Position numbers and translations under genes: made by a program
The notes under the pieces: generated by a model
Told to the model about the DNA's origin: nothing
Database searches by the model: none
Seen by the model: only the letters and a program-made list of their open reading frames with translations
Shown here: positions 52,501-64,000 of the stretch, piece after piece
How the letters are laid out: every line of letters starts with the position of its first letter
Position numbering within the stretch: the first letter of the stretch is position 1
Source: Dryobates pubescens
Taxonomy: Eukaryota; Chordata; Aves; Piciformes; Picidae
Reading direction: 5' to 3'
Length of the DNA: 64,000 nucleotides
NCBI RefSeq assembly: GCF_014839835.1
Contig: NC_071623.1
Coordinates: 22,134,314-22,198,313, forward strand

Positions 52501-55500
52501 CTAGTGGGGCAAATGTAGAGCTGGAGGAATCGCTGCTGGCAGGCAGACGGCAGGTGGGGAATGCAATCTGTCCTTCCACCCTCAAGTTGTCAGCAAGGGC
52601 CGTTAATGCCAGGGGCTTCTCTTTTCAGGAAAGGAAACATCACAGGCTCCACAATCACAGCTCACACCTTTGCAACCACGTACTCGGTCAACACCACCCA
52701 GGAGGGCAGCTCCTGTGGGACTTCAGAAACTTGTGTGTGTAAGCAGGTGTCATCTATACAGCTTTCAGCATGTTCAAAGCACGTGTGGTCGGTTTAGGAA
52801 TTACCCCCAAAATAAATCACCAGACTAGCTCAGAAGGTTTTGGAAGCAACTGAAGCTGTATTTACAAGCAAACTAAAATTTAGGAATGTGAAATGCAATG
52901 AGTATGTACAAAATACATATATTCACAATTTCTAAACACCACAAAGACCCCGCTGGACAAAGCTGGGGGGAACAAATAGCTTCCCCTCCCTCCCCCCTGC
53001 ACCTTATACAGTGTAAAGCGAAGACAGTTCAGCTTGCATGCAAGGTCAGAGAGATAAGGGAGCAAGGCATGCAAGTCACAAAAGCAAAGAAGAGAAAGAA
53101 CTGTTTATGCAACTAACTTTTATCCCTATTAGCAAACCAATTTAGACCTTATAATTATTTTCCTTTTGCATCCAATGGTAATTTGGTTACCTTTCTACTG
53201 TTTTTTTCTGGAATTTTCCTAGGCATCAGCCCGTAACTGGCAGCACACTAAAGACTGGTTGTGCTTGTGTGCTGCCACACAGAGAGATTCAAGAGGGACA
53301 GACTCTTATCTTGCACATGTCCTCTCCTCCCTTCACACTCCCTTATCTTGCACAAAAATATGGAGCTTGAAACATCAGGAAATTAAAGTTGAGGAGAGGG
53401 ATGTTCCTGCCCTGCAGGAAGCAGTGCCTGAGGGAGAGGATTTGCAAGAGTAATGACTCCCAATAAAGACCAAGGATTTTTAGTCTTTGCATATTTCTAG
53501 AAAGTAATACCCAAAATAATGCCCATTTATGGAGGAAAAGAACAAGGGGAGGAGTACAGCATAGACCCTTAATTGCTGACTAAAAAATTCCTTCTTATTT
53601 TAACATCAGTGACAACTGTGCACTGCTATCAGCTGGTGCTCTCTTGGCACTTCTGACAAATACAGGTGTGTTAGCAACCAGTACATGATCCAAGAGTCAT
53701 GTTCTACAGGATACACAAAAAACCCAATCAAATTCGATCCATACCACTGAGTGTGGTTCTGTGACACTTTGGGACACTTTGCAGTCCAAGTAAACGGCGA
53801 TCTGAACGTGTCCTCAGTTCTACTTGAATTCTAAAACAATAAAGTGTCAGTTCCTTTAGATTTCCAATTTTGAACAGTGTACTGCTCGTCCTTGTCTCCT
53901 GTTTAAAAGACACAGAAAAAGAATACAGGTGTTAGTGTAAAAGCCAGACCCGTCCTCAGCACAAACTCCCTTCCTCTATTCAGGTTCCTCATTCAAAATG
54001 CACAGATTTAATTTTTCAGTAAACAAAAGCAGCAGTGAAATATATTTCAGCTTCTTTCAGTGCATGTGAAATGTCATTATTTTAAAACTAAACCAAGCCT
54101 GACCACTTAAAACAATCTCTAAAGGCGTGAAGACTGATGCAAGGTCTCATTGTATCCACAATATGCTGCTGGATGCTTTAGGTGGTGGAGTCACCATCCC
54201 TGGAGGTATTCAAGAGGAGACCGGACGTGGCACTTGGTGCCATGGTCTAGTCGTGAGGTCTGTCGAGACAGGTTGGACTTGATGATCCTTGGGGTCTCTT
54301 CCAACCTTAGTGATACTGTGACACAAGCTCTGTAAGAGCTCAGGCAGTGACTACAATATAAGAGGGGGAGGGAAAAACAAGCCATGGGAAGTGCCTCCAC
54401 CACCAGAGAAGGCCGACAGAAGTGTAGCTCAGTGAAGAGCCTTCACCATCTCAGCTTCTACTGAAGAAGAAAAAATGCTGATGGGCAGTGCAAAACCTCT
54501 ACAGCCTCCATGTGGCCACCAGAGCCTTTGTGAATTTCTAACTTGTTAAGGGCTAGGGTAAGGGCAGGACCTCAGTGAAGCCTACAAAGGCATACAAGAG
54601 TGACTTCTTGTCTGAAGCTCAAACATGAGGGTATTTTATATGTGTCAGAAAAATGCACATTGGTGTGAGGGAGGAAGGAAGTGGAGGTTTCAGATTTAGC
54701 AATGTCTTTGAAACAAAAGGAGGTTTTTAGTATTTTTTTTCCTGCTGCTGTTTTTTAAACATTTGACTTTAGAATGACCTTCTTTTGAGTATGTTTTTTC
54801 TTTAATATAACTTAATCCCTTCCCTGCAACACTGGCCTGTCAAGAACACAATTACTGATGCCCCAGATAGCAGCATAAGGACACAAAGAGATCAACATCT
54901 TTAAGTCTCAATATGAACAGGGACAGCTCATGCCACCTGTGTCCAGCATGTTTCTAATAATTCTGCTTTTCTCTGCCCCAGGAACAGGTAACATTAGGCC
55001 TAAGATGCCTGTTACTGAAGCTGCCAGCACAGGAAAGGAGGAAGTCTTACAAACTTCCTTAGCAAAGATCGGAACCTTAGTGTCATTTTTAAGCCACTTT
55101 TGACACTTTGTGGATTCTTCTCCTTGACCTGCAATGTGATTTAACTTTTATTTCACATGGAGGAAAAAGAGATGGTTTTGAAAGTTTCATAATACATGTG
55201 ATACTTATGCCAAGACCACATGAACTGTTTTTCAAGACACCAAATGCTGACCTTCACTGCTAGAGAAAAACGAAAATTACGTTAGTTTTCTTCCTCCATT
55301 TCAGCTGTTTTGCTAAGAGCCACTGACTCATGTCTCTTAGTCACCAAGGCATTACAAACAAAATACATTGGAAACCATTCTTACTTTTACAGCAGTACTT
55401 GTTGCATTCTCCCAGTAGGACACGTGATACTGAAGAAAGTCAGCTGCTTCAGAGCCAAAAGGTGGTGTGACACTAATAAGAAGGGAGTCAGAGTTTTCAA

Positions 55501-58500
55501 TCACATTCTTCACATTAGGGGGCCCTATAGTAGCTGAAAATAAACACAAAGAGCAGTGAACCTCAGGAATGCAGAAAGCTCATCACACAGTCTTCAGTTT
55601 TACTTAAAGATATTCTCAGCAAACATGCTAAATACTGTCAGCTTTTTCCTCAGGAAAAGGGATACAACAATTTTTCCCATCTACTTAATACATTTAAGAT
55701 ACCTATTTAATTTCCAACATAAGTAAAAAGATTTCAAAGTTTAAATGAAAATGTACTTAAAAAAAAATAATCAACTTTTCTTGTTAACTTTCCCTGTAAG
55801 TTCAGTAAATACTAACTAGAATGTATCTATCTGTAGTTAGTGGTGATGGAATTTTGGTGGGTTTGTCTTGCTTTGTTTTTCTTCATATCCCCTGACACGT
55901 ATTCCTTGTTCTCTGAAAAACACAGTATTTGGGTCAATATACTGGAAGAGGAATAGTTTCCCCCTCCTTGCTCTGATCACAGAATCACACAATTGTCAGG
56001 CTTGGAAGGGAACTCAAAGATCATCTAGTTCCAATCCTCCTGCCATAGGCAGAGACACCTCACACTAGATCAGGTTGCTCAGAGCCTGACCTTAAAAACC
56101 CCCAGGGATGGGGCCTCCACCACCTCCCTGAGCAACCTTTACCAGTGTCTCATCAACCTCATGGTGAAGAACTTTTTCCCAATATCCACTCTGTACAAAC
56201 TGGAGTCCAAAAAGCTTAGAACAGGCAACAAACATGTTTGTCAAAGAAATCTCATTTTGAAATCAATGAAGAGCACTTACTGTTTCTCTCTGCCACAAAT
56301 GGATCTGTTTCCACCCAGTCAGAGGTCACTTGCCCTAGCTCAGCCCTCACACGCAACACAACAGTCCAGCGCCGCTCCTTCAGTGACCAGGGGAAGCTGC
56401 ATTCGGTCTGGGTGATACGTGTGCAGTTCATCTCCTCCCACTGGTTAAAGGCTCCTCTGCAGTGCAAAACAAAGGACAAATACAGCCCCAGCAGAACAGC
56501 ACAACTCTCTAAAATACAATCCCTCCCACCTAGACACCTTTTGGATCACCAGGATATGGTACAGAACTACTGCTTTTGCGCAGGTTTAATTCCACGGCCC
56601 CTTCAGCACCTGCACCTCTCAGTATTTGGGGAAAAACTAAAGTTACTAAGGGAGAAGTCAGTACAGCTACAATTAGACAGGAAAACATGCAACATGTCTT
56701 GGTGCTCTTCACTTCCTCCACCTTTAGTGGAAATATCACTGGCTTAAGAGACTGTCCATCTTCAGAAGCCACTTTAAGATACATATGAAAACATCCATAA
56801 CAAGCAACTAACAGACAACACATTCTTTCGTTTGCTTAGTCATTTTTAGCTGATTTTGGTGGTTTTGTTTGTTGGGGGTTTTTGTTTGTTTGTTGGCTGG
56901 GTTTTCACTGTTGTTTTGGTTTTTTTCTAAACCAGTTGTGGTACTGGATTAAAAGATCATCAGTTTGGCTGGGTTTAGATCTAGCTACTTACGTTTTAAA
57001 ATGTACTGTATACAACACCAAGCCTCTATCCACTTCAACGGGGGACCACCTCAGCGAGCTATGAAAGTTATAGGAATACACCCTCACATCCTTTGGTGCT
57101 GGTAAATAAGGAGAAGATTCTAAAGAAAGAGGAGGAATAAAAATAACTGTTAAAGCATTCAAGAATACAGTACATTGTTTTTGGTCTCCATCACCATATA
57201 TCTCATGTTCACTGCTCTGTAGGCAAAACCATTCCTTCTCCTCATTTTGTTTCTAGGGGCAGTACATTTAAGTCTCTGCCATCCACAAAACACTGAATTG
57301 CAACTTACTGCTTTTATTTATTCCATACAGACCACAGCACTGAAAATACCGAGTCCCCCAGCACAAAATGATAAAGCCCACCCAGCTCCCCCAAAGCAGT
57401 AAGTTAAGGTCCACTGGCACATGCCATTACAAAAGCTCATTTATTTCAATTGTCTGCATCTCACATTTTACAGTGTTAACAACTCAGGACATTGTTTCTG
57501 ACCACCTGCCTCCTACTAACTTGCTTGGAAACACAGAGGTCATTTCATTGAGACTTTCCAACAACCAGGTAAAAACCAAATACTTAAACATTCCCAAACA
57601 CACAGGGCACCATTCCACTTAAAAGCTTCAAGTTTTGTCAATTCTGAAACCCGTTTCACAATGTAGGGAAGGACAGAAACCTCCGTTTACAGGCATGCCT
57701 TCTGCTAGTAGACATGTCCACTCAAACTCAGTCATGCTATGAACAAAATCTGCAACGAGGCAAGCAATGTGGAAGCAGAGAGCAAAGAGCTGTGTTTCTA
57801 TTATGAGAAAAGAATCATTTCCCTGCTCACCCAAGCAGAGTGGAAGAGGAAGCTGTTCACTGGGACTGGAGCCCAGCTGAAGCCCAGGCACTGAACTGGG
57901 GATGACAGAATAGAAAAATCAAATGGAGGAAGAGAGGGCAGAAGAGCAAACGGCAGAGATCCAAGAGCTGGGGAAGTGGGAGTGGGTGAAGAAAGAGATG
58001 AGAAGTGGGGTAGAATCTGGAGGGAAATGTTAGCTGGCAAATAGGGCAGAATAGCAGGCTGGAGAACCATTAAAACACTGAAAGACAAGGAGACCAATGG
58101 CAAGGAATTGGGATACCCAGAAGAAAGAGACCAAGATTACCACAAGAAGGCTGAGGTAAGGAAGACAGGAAAACAGTTATCAAAGGTCTTTAAAAACAGA
58201 AAAGTCCAACACTTTTAACTGCACTGCAGTCACTTAGATGGAAAGGGGAGTAAGGCCAGCTCTGCCATCAGACCAGGCTCCTCAGGACTCTGTCCACGCA
58301 GGTCATGAAAATCTCCAAGGCTGGATCCTGCATAGCTTTGCTAGGCAATGGCTTCACTGCCTGCCTGTCCTAAGGAGAGAGGTTTTCCTTCTACACCTAA
58401 CTTGTATTTGCCCGTGTAGTGATCCCCTCACACCATTAAACACACTGGGTCAACAGGTCCTAAGCTCAAAGACAACCATGACATGATAAAATGTCCATTT

Positions 58501-61448
58501 TTTGTTCTTAAGACAATAGTCTCCCAAGATATGGTTGGTTTGTTTTTACATAAATAAGCTAAATTCTGGCCCCAGCCCTTCTTTGGGAATGTGAGGATAA
58601 CATTAAAAAGTGTTTTCATTTTGATTCCTACATCTGATTTTTATACATAGCACTAGACAGCACAGTGATGCTGACAGCACTATCAGAAGAGATGTCATGC
58701 CAGGCTCTTAGCATTCTAAATGTACAGGAAAAAGACAACACACTGCATTAAACTTGAAGTCCCAAATACAGAACAACTAGTTAGGCTCCCAAAGTTTTAA
58801 TTAGGTATGTTACTAGTTTCTTAGCCTCACATTTTTAAGTAGTGCTCTCAAGTAAACACACACACCGATGGATCACTGCAAAGCTGACAGAGATTCCTTG
58901 CAGTTCCAAATGTTATCTAAACTACTAATACTCCCTTGCATATTTTAAGGGCTACTAAGTAACCTTTTCTTCATTTCAGAAAAGTTTTCACTTTCCAGTC
59001 ATGAAGATTGTTTCTCCCACTCTCACTGCTGGTCTGGCATGTGGCAAGTTATCTCACACCATCAGTAATCTGTAGACTCGAACATAGCTACAAACTAATT
59101 TTACAAAATCCAAGCAAGCTGTCAGAACAAAACACAAGCAAAGCACTAGATTTTGGGGCTTCCTTCTCTCCTCTCTCTCAAAAAAAAAAGTAATGGAGGA
59201 TGAGGGCAGCTGGTTGTTCTCCTCAGTCAAGACTGCACACTGATTATGTTGCCTTATATGAGCATTCAGAAGCAGATAATTTCCTGTACCGCTTCAAAAA
59301 CACTGAAAAAAACATATCAAAGCTCTACAGTTCAACATCAAGAGATTCTGTTCACCACAAGGCACTTACTACTGCACTGAGGAGCTGTGTGTGTAGTACA
59401 CCAAAGGAACACGTTTGTCTTTTGGTTAGATATTTCACCTTGACAAAGGAAGTTACTTAAATTTCTGAAGCCACACACTAAGCTCCATAATGATCACTAA
59501 CTGGGGTGACTCAAAGTAACAAAATGCACCCTTCAGAAAAGAGAATCTACATGTTGCAAGTATCCTGGAAAAACTCCAACTACCTTAGCCAGGTGAAAGG
59601 CAGAACAGCCCCTTCCTTTCTGTCTGGAATGTATTCTCACTGAACCAATTTTTTTAAAAGCACCTGCCAAGAGTGCTCAGATTGTGTTTTTCCTGATGCA
59701 GAGACTTCCTGACGCTTCAAGCCACAAGTCAAAGCTTTCACACAACAGAGTGTGAAGCCACAAGTTAGTGAAAGCACCTCAGCTTGACCTAACCATTGGT
59801 TTCACAGCCCCTGCTCCTGAATGATTTCAGATCCCTTCCCCTGCACCAGCTTAGAACACATCATTTTGCTAAATGGTACAAAAGAAGCCTGGGGATTTTT
59901 GGATAGACTTCTGTTGCTCTGTTGTACCAGACTGGCTTCTCATGCTGTCAGACAAGCACCAAAGCCTGCAAAGGGTGAACAGCAGAAGCATGTGGCCAGA
60001 TGGGTGAGTATAGCTGGCTATTCTTTTAGCTCAGATTTCAAAGAGTAGCACCTCCATTTGTGACAGAAGCAGATCAACCCACCCATAGGCATTGGGCCTC
60101 TCAGTTTAAGAAGGACATTGAGACTCTTGAATGTGTCCAGAGAAGGGCAACAAGGCTGGGGAGAGGCCTTGAGCACAAGCCCTATGAGGAGAGGCTGAGG
60201 GAGCTGGGGTTGTTTAGCCTGGAGAAGAGGACGCTCAGGGGAGACCTTATTGCTGTCTACAACTACCTGAAAGGTGGCTGTAGCCAGGAGGAGGTTGGTC
60301 TCTTCTCCCAGGCAGCCAGCACCAGAACAAGAGGACACAGTCTCAAGCTGCATCAGGGGAAGTTTAGGCTCGAGGTGAGGAGAAAGTTCTTCACAGAGAC
60401 AGTCATTAACCATTGGAATGGGCTGCCCAGGGAGGTGGTGGAGTCACCGTCCCTGGAGGGGTTCAAAGAGGGGACTGGATGTGGCACTTGGTGCCATGGT
60501 CTAGTCATGAGGTCTGTGATGACAGGTTGGACTTGATGATCTTTGAGGTCTCTACCAACCTTGGTGATACTGTGAATCAGCAGATCTGGAACAGCTCCCA
60601 GACAGCCAAAGAGCCCCACAGGGTTCACCAGTCACAGGCTGGGCAGCCAGGCCTCGATGAACAGAAAAAACCGTGACAGCAGACACGCTGAACTCATGGA
60701 GATACTCATGTGCCCGAACAAAAGGGCCGCTCTGCATGCATACCTCAGCCATGACAGCAGCCCTTCCACATTTGCTGGGATACATACCAAAGCCAGGATT
60801 ATTCTTCTGAGCGACAGCTCAGACCTGGCCTGAAGAGGAAACTCTCCCGTTACAACAAAGCATTTAGACAAGTATAAATCCTAATAAATCCCACCTAAAC
60901 AGTCAGCTCACACAATTGAAACTAAGGATACCCAAGTACAGCTGATGAGCAGGTGCCACATTACAAAGTGCAGCCACATTCACGACTTACAGCGTACCAA
61001 TCCCCGTGCAGGTTTTAACCACCCAGCGGCGGCCGGTTTGGGGCCACGCTGCTCTGCGCACCGCAGCCGGTCCCAGGGCTGCCCAGACCACGGCACATTT
61101 ACCAGGAGCTGCAACCCCGCGGCTGGCAGGAAAAGACTGGGCTTGTCCTCTATCAGTAACCCAGGCACAGGCAGGGTGAGGAAAGGGTGAAATTCGCCTC
61201 CCCCTCCGTTATGATTCCTCTATATGACAGCTCCGGCTGCTTCCCGCAAGCCGCCGGCAAGGCCGCCCCGGCCCCAAGCCGCCAACCCACAGGCCGGAAG
61301 CCCGCCGACGAGGAGGCGCAGAGGGGCGCAGTCCCGGCCACGACGGCAGCGAGCCCCGCACTCGGCCACACCTACCTGTTCCCGAGGCCCGGCCCAAGGC
61401 GAGGAGGAAGAGAAGAAGATGGGAAAGAAGCAGTGCCCGACACGGCAT
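49593..61448 (-). CDS. IFNGR2: Interferon gamma receptor 2 (beta chain), seven exons
   Basis: Exons from 5' to 3' on the minus strand: 61448-61376 (signal peptide [20 protein letters not shown]), 57119-56993, 56456-56281, 55533-55385, 53898-53745, 52213-52068, 49754-49593. All junctions are GT-AG and in phase, giving 987 nt or 328 residues. Two fibronectin-III-like domains form the class II cytokine receptor ectodomain. Visible marks include the N-terminal [14 protein letters not shown], glycosylation sites NCT and NAT, and the final Cys pair (YCFRIQ / PKCHRTT). One membrane helix ([20 protein letters not shown]) is followed by [19 protein letters not shown], matching the human JAK2-binding region PPSIP...IEEYL. 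The tail [13 protein letters not shown] also matches IFNGR2, which separates it from IL10RB and IFNAR1. It pairs with IFNGR1 for interferon-gamma signalling at the cell surface. Confidence 0.94.
54181..54325 (+). mobile_element. CR1 LINE 3' terminus
   Basis: GGTGGTGGAGTCACCATCCC to GGGGTCTCTTCCAACCTTAG with an ACTGTGACAC tail. It is the same subfamily as 23.8 and 60.1 kb and lies in the IFNGR2 intron between exons 5 and 6. Confidence 0.88.
55978..56195 (-). mobile_element. CR1 LINE 3' fragment, antisense
   Basis: ATCACAGAATCACACAATTG, then AGATCATCTAGTTCCAATCC and CTCCACCACCTCCCTGAGCA. It is in the IFNGR2 intron between exons 3 and 4, ending about 90 bases before exon 3. Confidence 0.85.
60088..60575 (+). 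mobile_element. CR1 LINE 3' fragment, young-looking
   Basis: Starts in the TTTAAGAAGGACATTGAGAC region and runs through GGTCTCTTCTCCCAGGCAGC to CTACCAACCTTGGTGATACT. It is the longest young copy here. It retains a 158-codon open frame at 60060-60536, a remnant of the CR1 3' region and not a host gene. It lies in IFNGR2 intron 1. Confidence 0.9.
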
Positions 61449-61790
61449 GGCCCGACCTCGCTCACTGCCAGGGGCTCCTTGGCGGTCGCTGAGGAGCGGG
61501 GCTGGTCTGACGGGACCGCCCCACAGGCCCCGTCCTCGCTGTCGGCGGGGACTGAAACGGGCGCTTTGGTCCGGCCTCGCCCCGCCTCTACCACCGCCTA
61601 CGGGGAGGCAGAGCCCGCCGTCGGCTCCGCCTGCAGACTGCCGCCATGGCCGCGAGCGGCGCTCCCGCGTGCCTCCAGCGCCCCCGCGCCGGGCGGGGGA
61701 CACCGCGGGAATTAAGTTGCTGAGGCCCTGCGCTAGGGCGGGCTGTGGCGCAGCCCCGCAGGCTGCCTCTGCCGCCGCATGCGGTGTGGA
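61010..61790 (-). promoter_or_regulatory. IFNGR2: CpG-island promoter of IFNGR2
   Basis: A CpG-rich block surrounds the signal-peptide exon at 61448-61376, so transcription probably starts between about 61460 and 61780 on the minus strand. Long open frames on both strands here (for example 228 codons at 61895-61209) come from GC richness. No TATA box was seen. Confidence 0.6.
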
Positions 61791-61899
61791 CTGGCTGACA
61801 GGGGCCGAGGGCTGCGTGTGCATTGATGGCGTGCGGTTGATGTGAGAAATCTTGCCATTAAGTGGTTGAAGTCCCCCAGCTTTCTCTGGGTGCATCTAG

Positions 61900-64000
61900 G
61901 AGAACATTAACCCGTGGTTAAGGCTAACCACACACCTTTAGCTGACACTGTTGGTTACACAGCATTATCATTAAATCTGGAGGTGATGCTGGGAGGCAGC
62001 ATTCCTTCCAAATGATTACTCTTTTCTTTTAATAGAACAATTGTTTTAAAATAATCAAGTAGGCAGGGATTTTTTTTAATGAGCTTTGCCACTACTTTAG
62101 TTACAAGCGCCATAAAGCAGAGGAGTATTTCACCTATCTCCTGAACAAAGTCAAAATGCTCTCTTTTAAACGTTTCAGAGATAAACTACAGTTTTATTAG
62201 TACAAGACTGAGCAGTCAGTGGAACTATGACTACTAGGACTGTGAATGGAGGAAACCATGCAGAGTTAGGTTTTAATATTAGTAAAGGTTATATACTTGG
62301 TTGCCTGAAGGTTGCCTGAGCAAAATTTACACTGCTGCTCTCAAATTTCTGACAAAGGAAAGCAGGCAAGCACAGCAACGGTATCAAGCACTCAGAGCAC
62401 AAGCTGTGCAGCTTCGATTGCCAAGTGGCTTGGATGAAACACTTCAGTTTGCTGTAGTTCGGGTCCTCCTCAATCGAGAGATCCTTCCCTTTCTCTCAGC
62501 CCTGTATGACCTGCTCTTATCTTTTCAAGCTTTCAGGGCAAAGATCCTCCTTTTGCAGGGAGGAACAATATCGAAATGACCAAAATCTCAGCTGAAGCCT
62601 TTTAACACTGACAGAAATGCTGACAGCTAGAAAGGAGTATAAACAAAGGAGAGGGGGAAGCAAATGGTGAAAAGCCAGCTGGTTGATTGTTTGGTTGTCA
62701 AAATAAGTTGTTGTATGAGAGGAGGATAGAGATTGAAGTAGTTCAGTTATACACTGATCCACTTAACTTGTCTGACCTCTTTTTGAACCCTTCTGGGAAG
62801 AGTGACTCAACTCTGTTCTACTGTAACGTGACACTCCAGAAGCTTAATTTTGGGATTTCCCCAGTGTCAGGCCTGTACCAAAACACAGATTCCTTAGTGA
62901 TAATGTCTGCAGCCACCGAAGGAATTTTGATCACACACCGTTAGCATGACTTTTGGTATATTTCTGGTGGCAGGTAGTAAAACAGATAGCTGGGAAAACC
63001 ACTGGCAATTTCTAATTCTAGAACCTAAATAGCAAGATGGTGTGCTTAGAAAGCATGTTAATTTTGGTGACATCTCCATGCATTAATAAAATTTTGATTC
63101 CCAGAGGAAACTTAAGTATATTAAAGAGTAACTGAAAACAGGAATTCTGAAGTGGGGTTTCCCTCTACCTCTGATGGTGAGAGGAGTTAAAAATTTACCC
63201 CAAACTAGGCAACCATGATGAGTCTCATGCAACAGGAATGGAGAGTCCCTCGGAAAAGAATGTTGTGGCATCCATTGTGTAGATAGCAATTGTTCAAAAC
63301 AGATTTGAACAGGAACTGTAGCCAGACATGAAGTTAACTAAAAACTTGGTTGTGACTGAGAGGATGGAGAAATAGCCTCTAGATACCTTAGCTAATTATA
63401 ACACATTAAAATATGAAAACCACACCTCTAAAAGTTAGGACACCTTCATCCACTCAAGGACCCCTGCCCACTGAGTTTACACAGTAAATTAAAAACTACT
63501 GTACCTTTAAACAAAGGTGAAGAAACTATGTATCAATCAGCAATAAGAGAAGCATTATAATGACTAGTAAAAACAAAATAAACAATGAATATGCTAATTC
63601 CGGTTGTGTAAATGAATGACTGTCTCAATGACTGTTTGTGGCTGCCAAAATGACAGAAGATGAAGAGATCAGGAAGGAAAAAAAGAAATGCCTCCATCCT
63701 TTGATCATGCTTGGATATTCTGAATTGAGTATTACTAAAGATGTTTACTGGTGAGCTAATATAAGCTAATATAATAGGCTTTCCAAGAGGCAAATGAATT
63801 TGAGCTCCTTGTGGTATGTGCATTTCAGCATGCTCTGGTTTTAGTGCTTCATTTACAGTAACTATCTGATGAAATCAAGCCTCCTTGAAACAGAGAGGAA
63901 GTGTAATGTTAGTCATGGCAGGCTTACTTTCAGCAGCTTACATATGCAGCAGAAATAGAGATGTGCTTATGTGGTTAGCTAACACCCCATATCTGCTACA
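61900..64000. other. Right-hand flank without a recognised gene
   Basis: By synteny IFNAR1 should lie next on this side, but no class II receptor exon was identified. One plus-strand frame of 92 codons (62301-62579) has a protein-like composition but matches nothing I recognise. The stretch may be intergenic or the 3'UTR of the next gene. Confidence 0.4.

Noticed and set aside
60060-60536. 158-codon plus-strand frame resembling a real protein
   Set aside because: It is the 3' part of a CR1 element; similar frames recur in the other CR1 copies of this window.
61209-61895. 228-codon minus-strand frame containing the IFNGR2 signal peptide
   Set aside because: Only the 73 bases from 61448 to the GT donor at 61375-61374 belong to IFNGR2; the remainder is promoter and intron sequence read open because of GC richness.

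Overview
The window is vertebrate nuclear DNA, almost certainly from a bird. Genes have many short exons with GT-AG introns, three CpG islands mark promoters, and the interspersed repeats are nearly all CR1 LINEs, the dominant avian repeat. Young-looking CR1 copies are unusually common, at about a dozen fragments on both strands. That suggests a CR1-rich, non-galliform lineage (woodpecker relatives are one possibility), but this is a guess. Gene content matches the class II cytokine receptor neighbourhood of human 21q22: IFNGR2 - TMEM50B - DNAJC28 - GART.

Layout, left to right. (1) 16-20,971, minus strand: a complete GART-family gene with 21 coding exons. The exons join into one open frame of 1,026 codons, and its three domains follow the order GARS (PurD), AIRS (PurM), GARFT (PurN). 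(2) 21-28 kb: its 5' flank, CR1 fragments, and a CpG island near 26.1-26.8 kb that lies head-to-head with (3) DNAJC28 on the plus strand (single coding exon 28,331-29,449). (4) 29.7-34.5 kb: intergenic, with one CR1. (5) A CpG island at 34.6-35.5 kb starts TMEM50B (plus strand, coding exons 40,136-46,247, 3'UTR to about 47.8 kb). (6) IFNGR2 on the minus strand (coding exons 61,448 down to 49,593) meets TMEM50B tail-to-tail, with its own CpG island near 61.0-61.8 kb. (7) 61.9-64 kb: no recognised gene.

The most striking feature is the GART-family gene. Every splice site and the whole reading frame are intact and overall similarity to GART is clear, but signature or catalytic residues of all three enzyme domains are replaced. 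Examples are the ATP-grasp glycine/lysine loop, the EFNxRFGDPE metal motif, the AIRS GTDGVGTK and GGETAEMP motifs, and the GARFT His and Asp. It also runs opposite to DNAJC28, whereas human GART and DNAJC28 lie in the same direction. The simplest reading is an inverted duplicate of GART retained as a trifunctional pseudoenzyme, with the working GART expected just left of this window. Residue comparisons use human and chicken GART and E. coli PurD/PurM/PurN as I remember them; no alignment was run.

The other three genes look normal: a mitochondrial-type or Golgi-linked J protein (DNAJC28), a four-helix ER/Golgi membrane protein (TMEM50B), and the second chain of the interferon-gamma receptor (IFNGR2). 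They share a chromosomal neighbourhood but have no common pathway.
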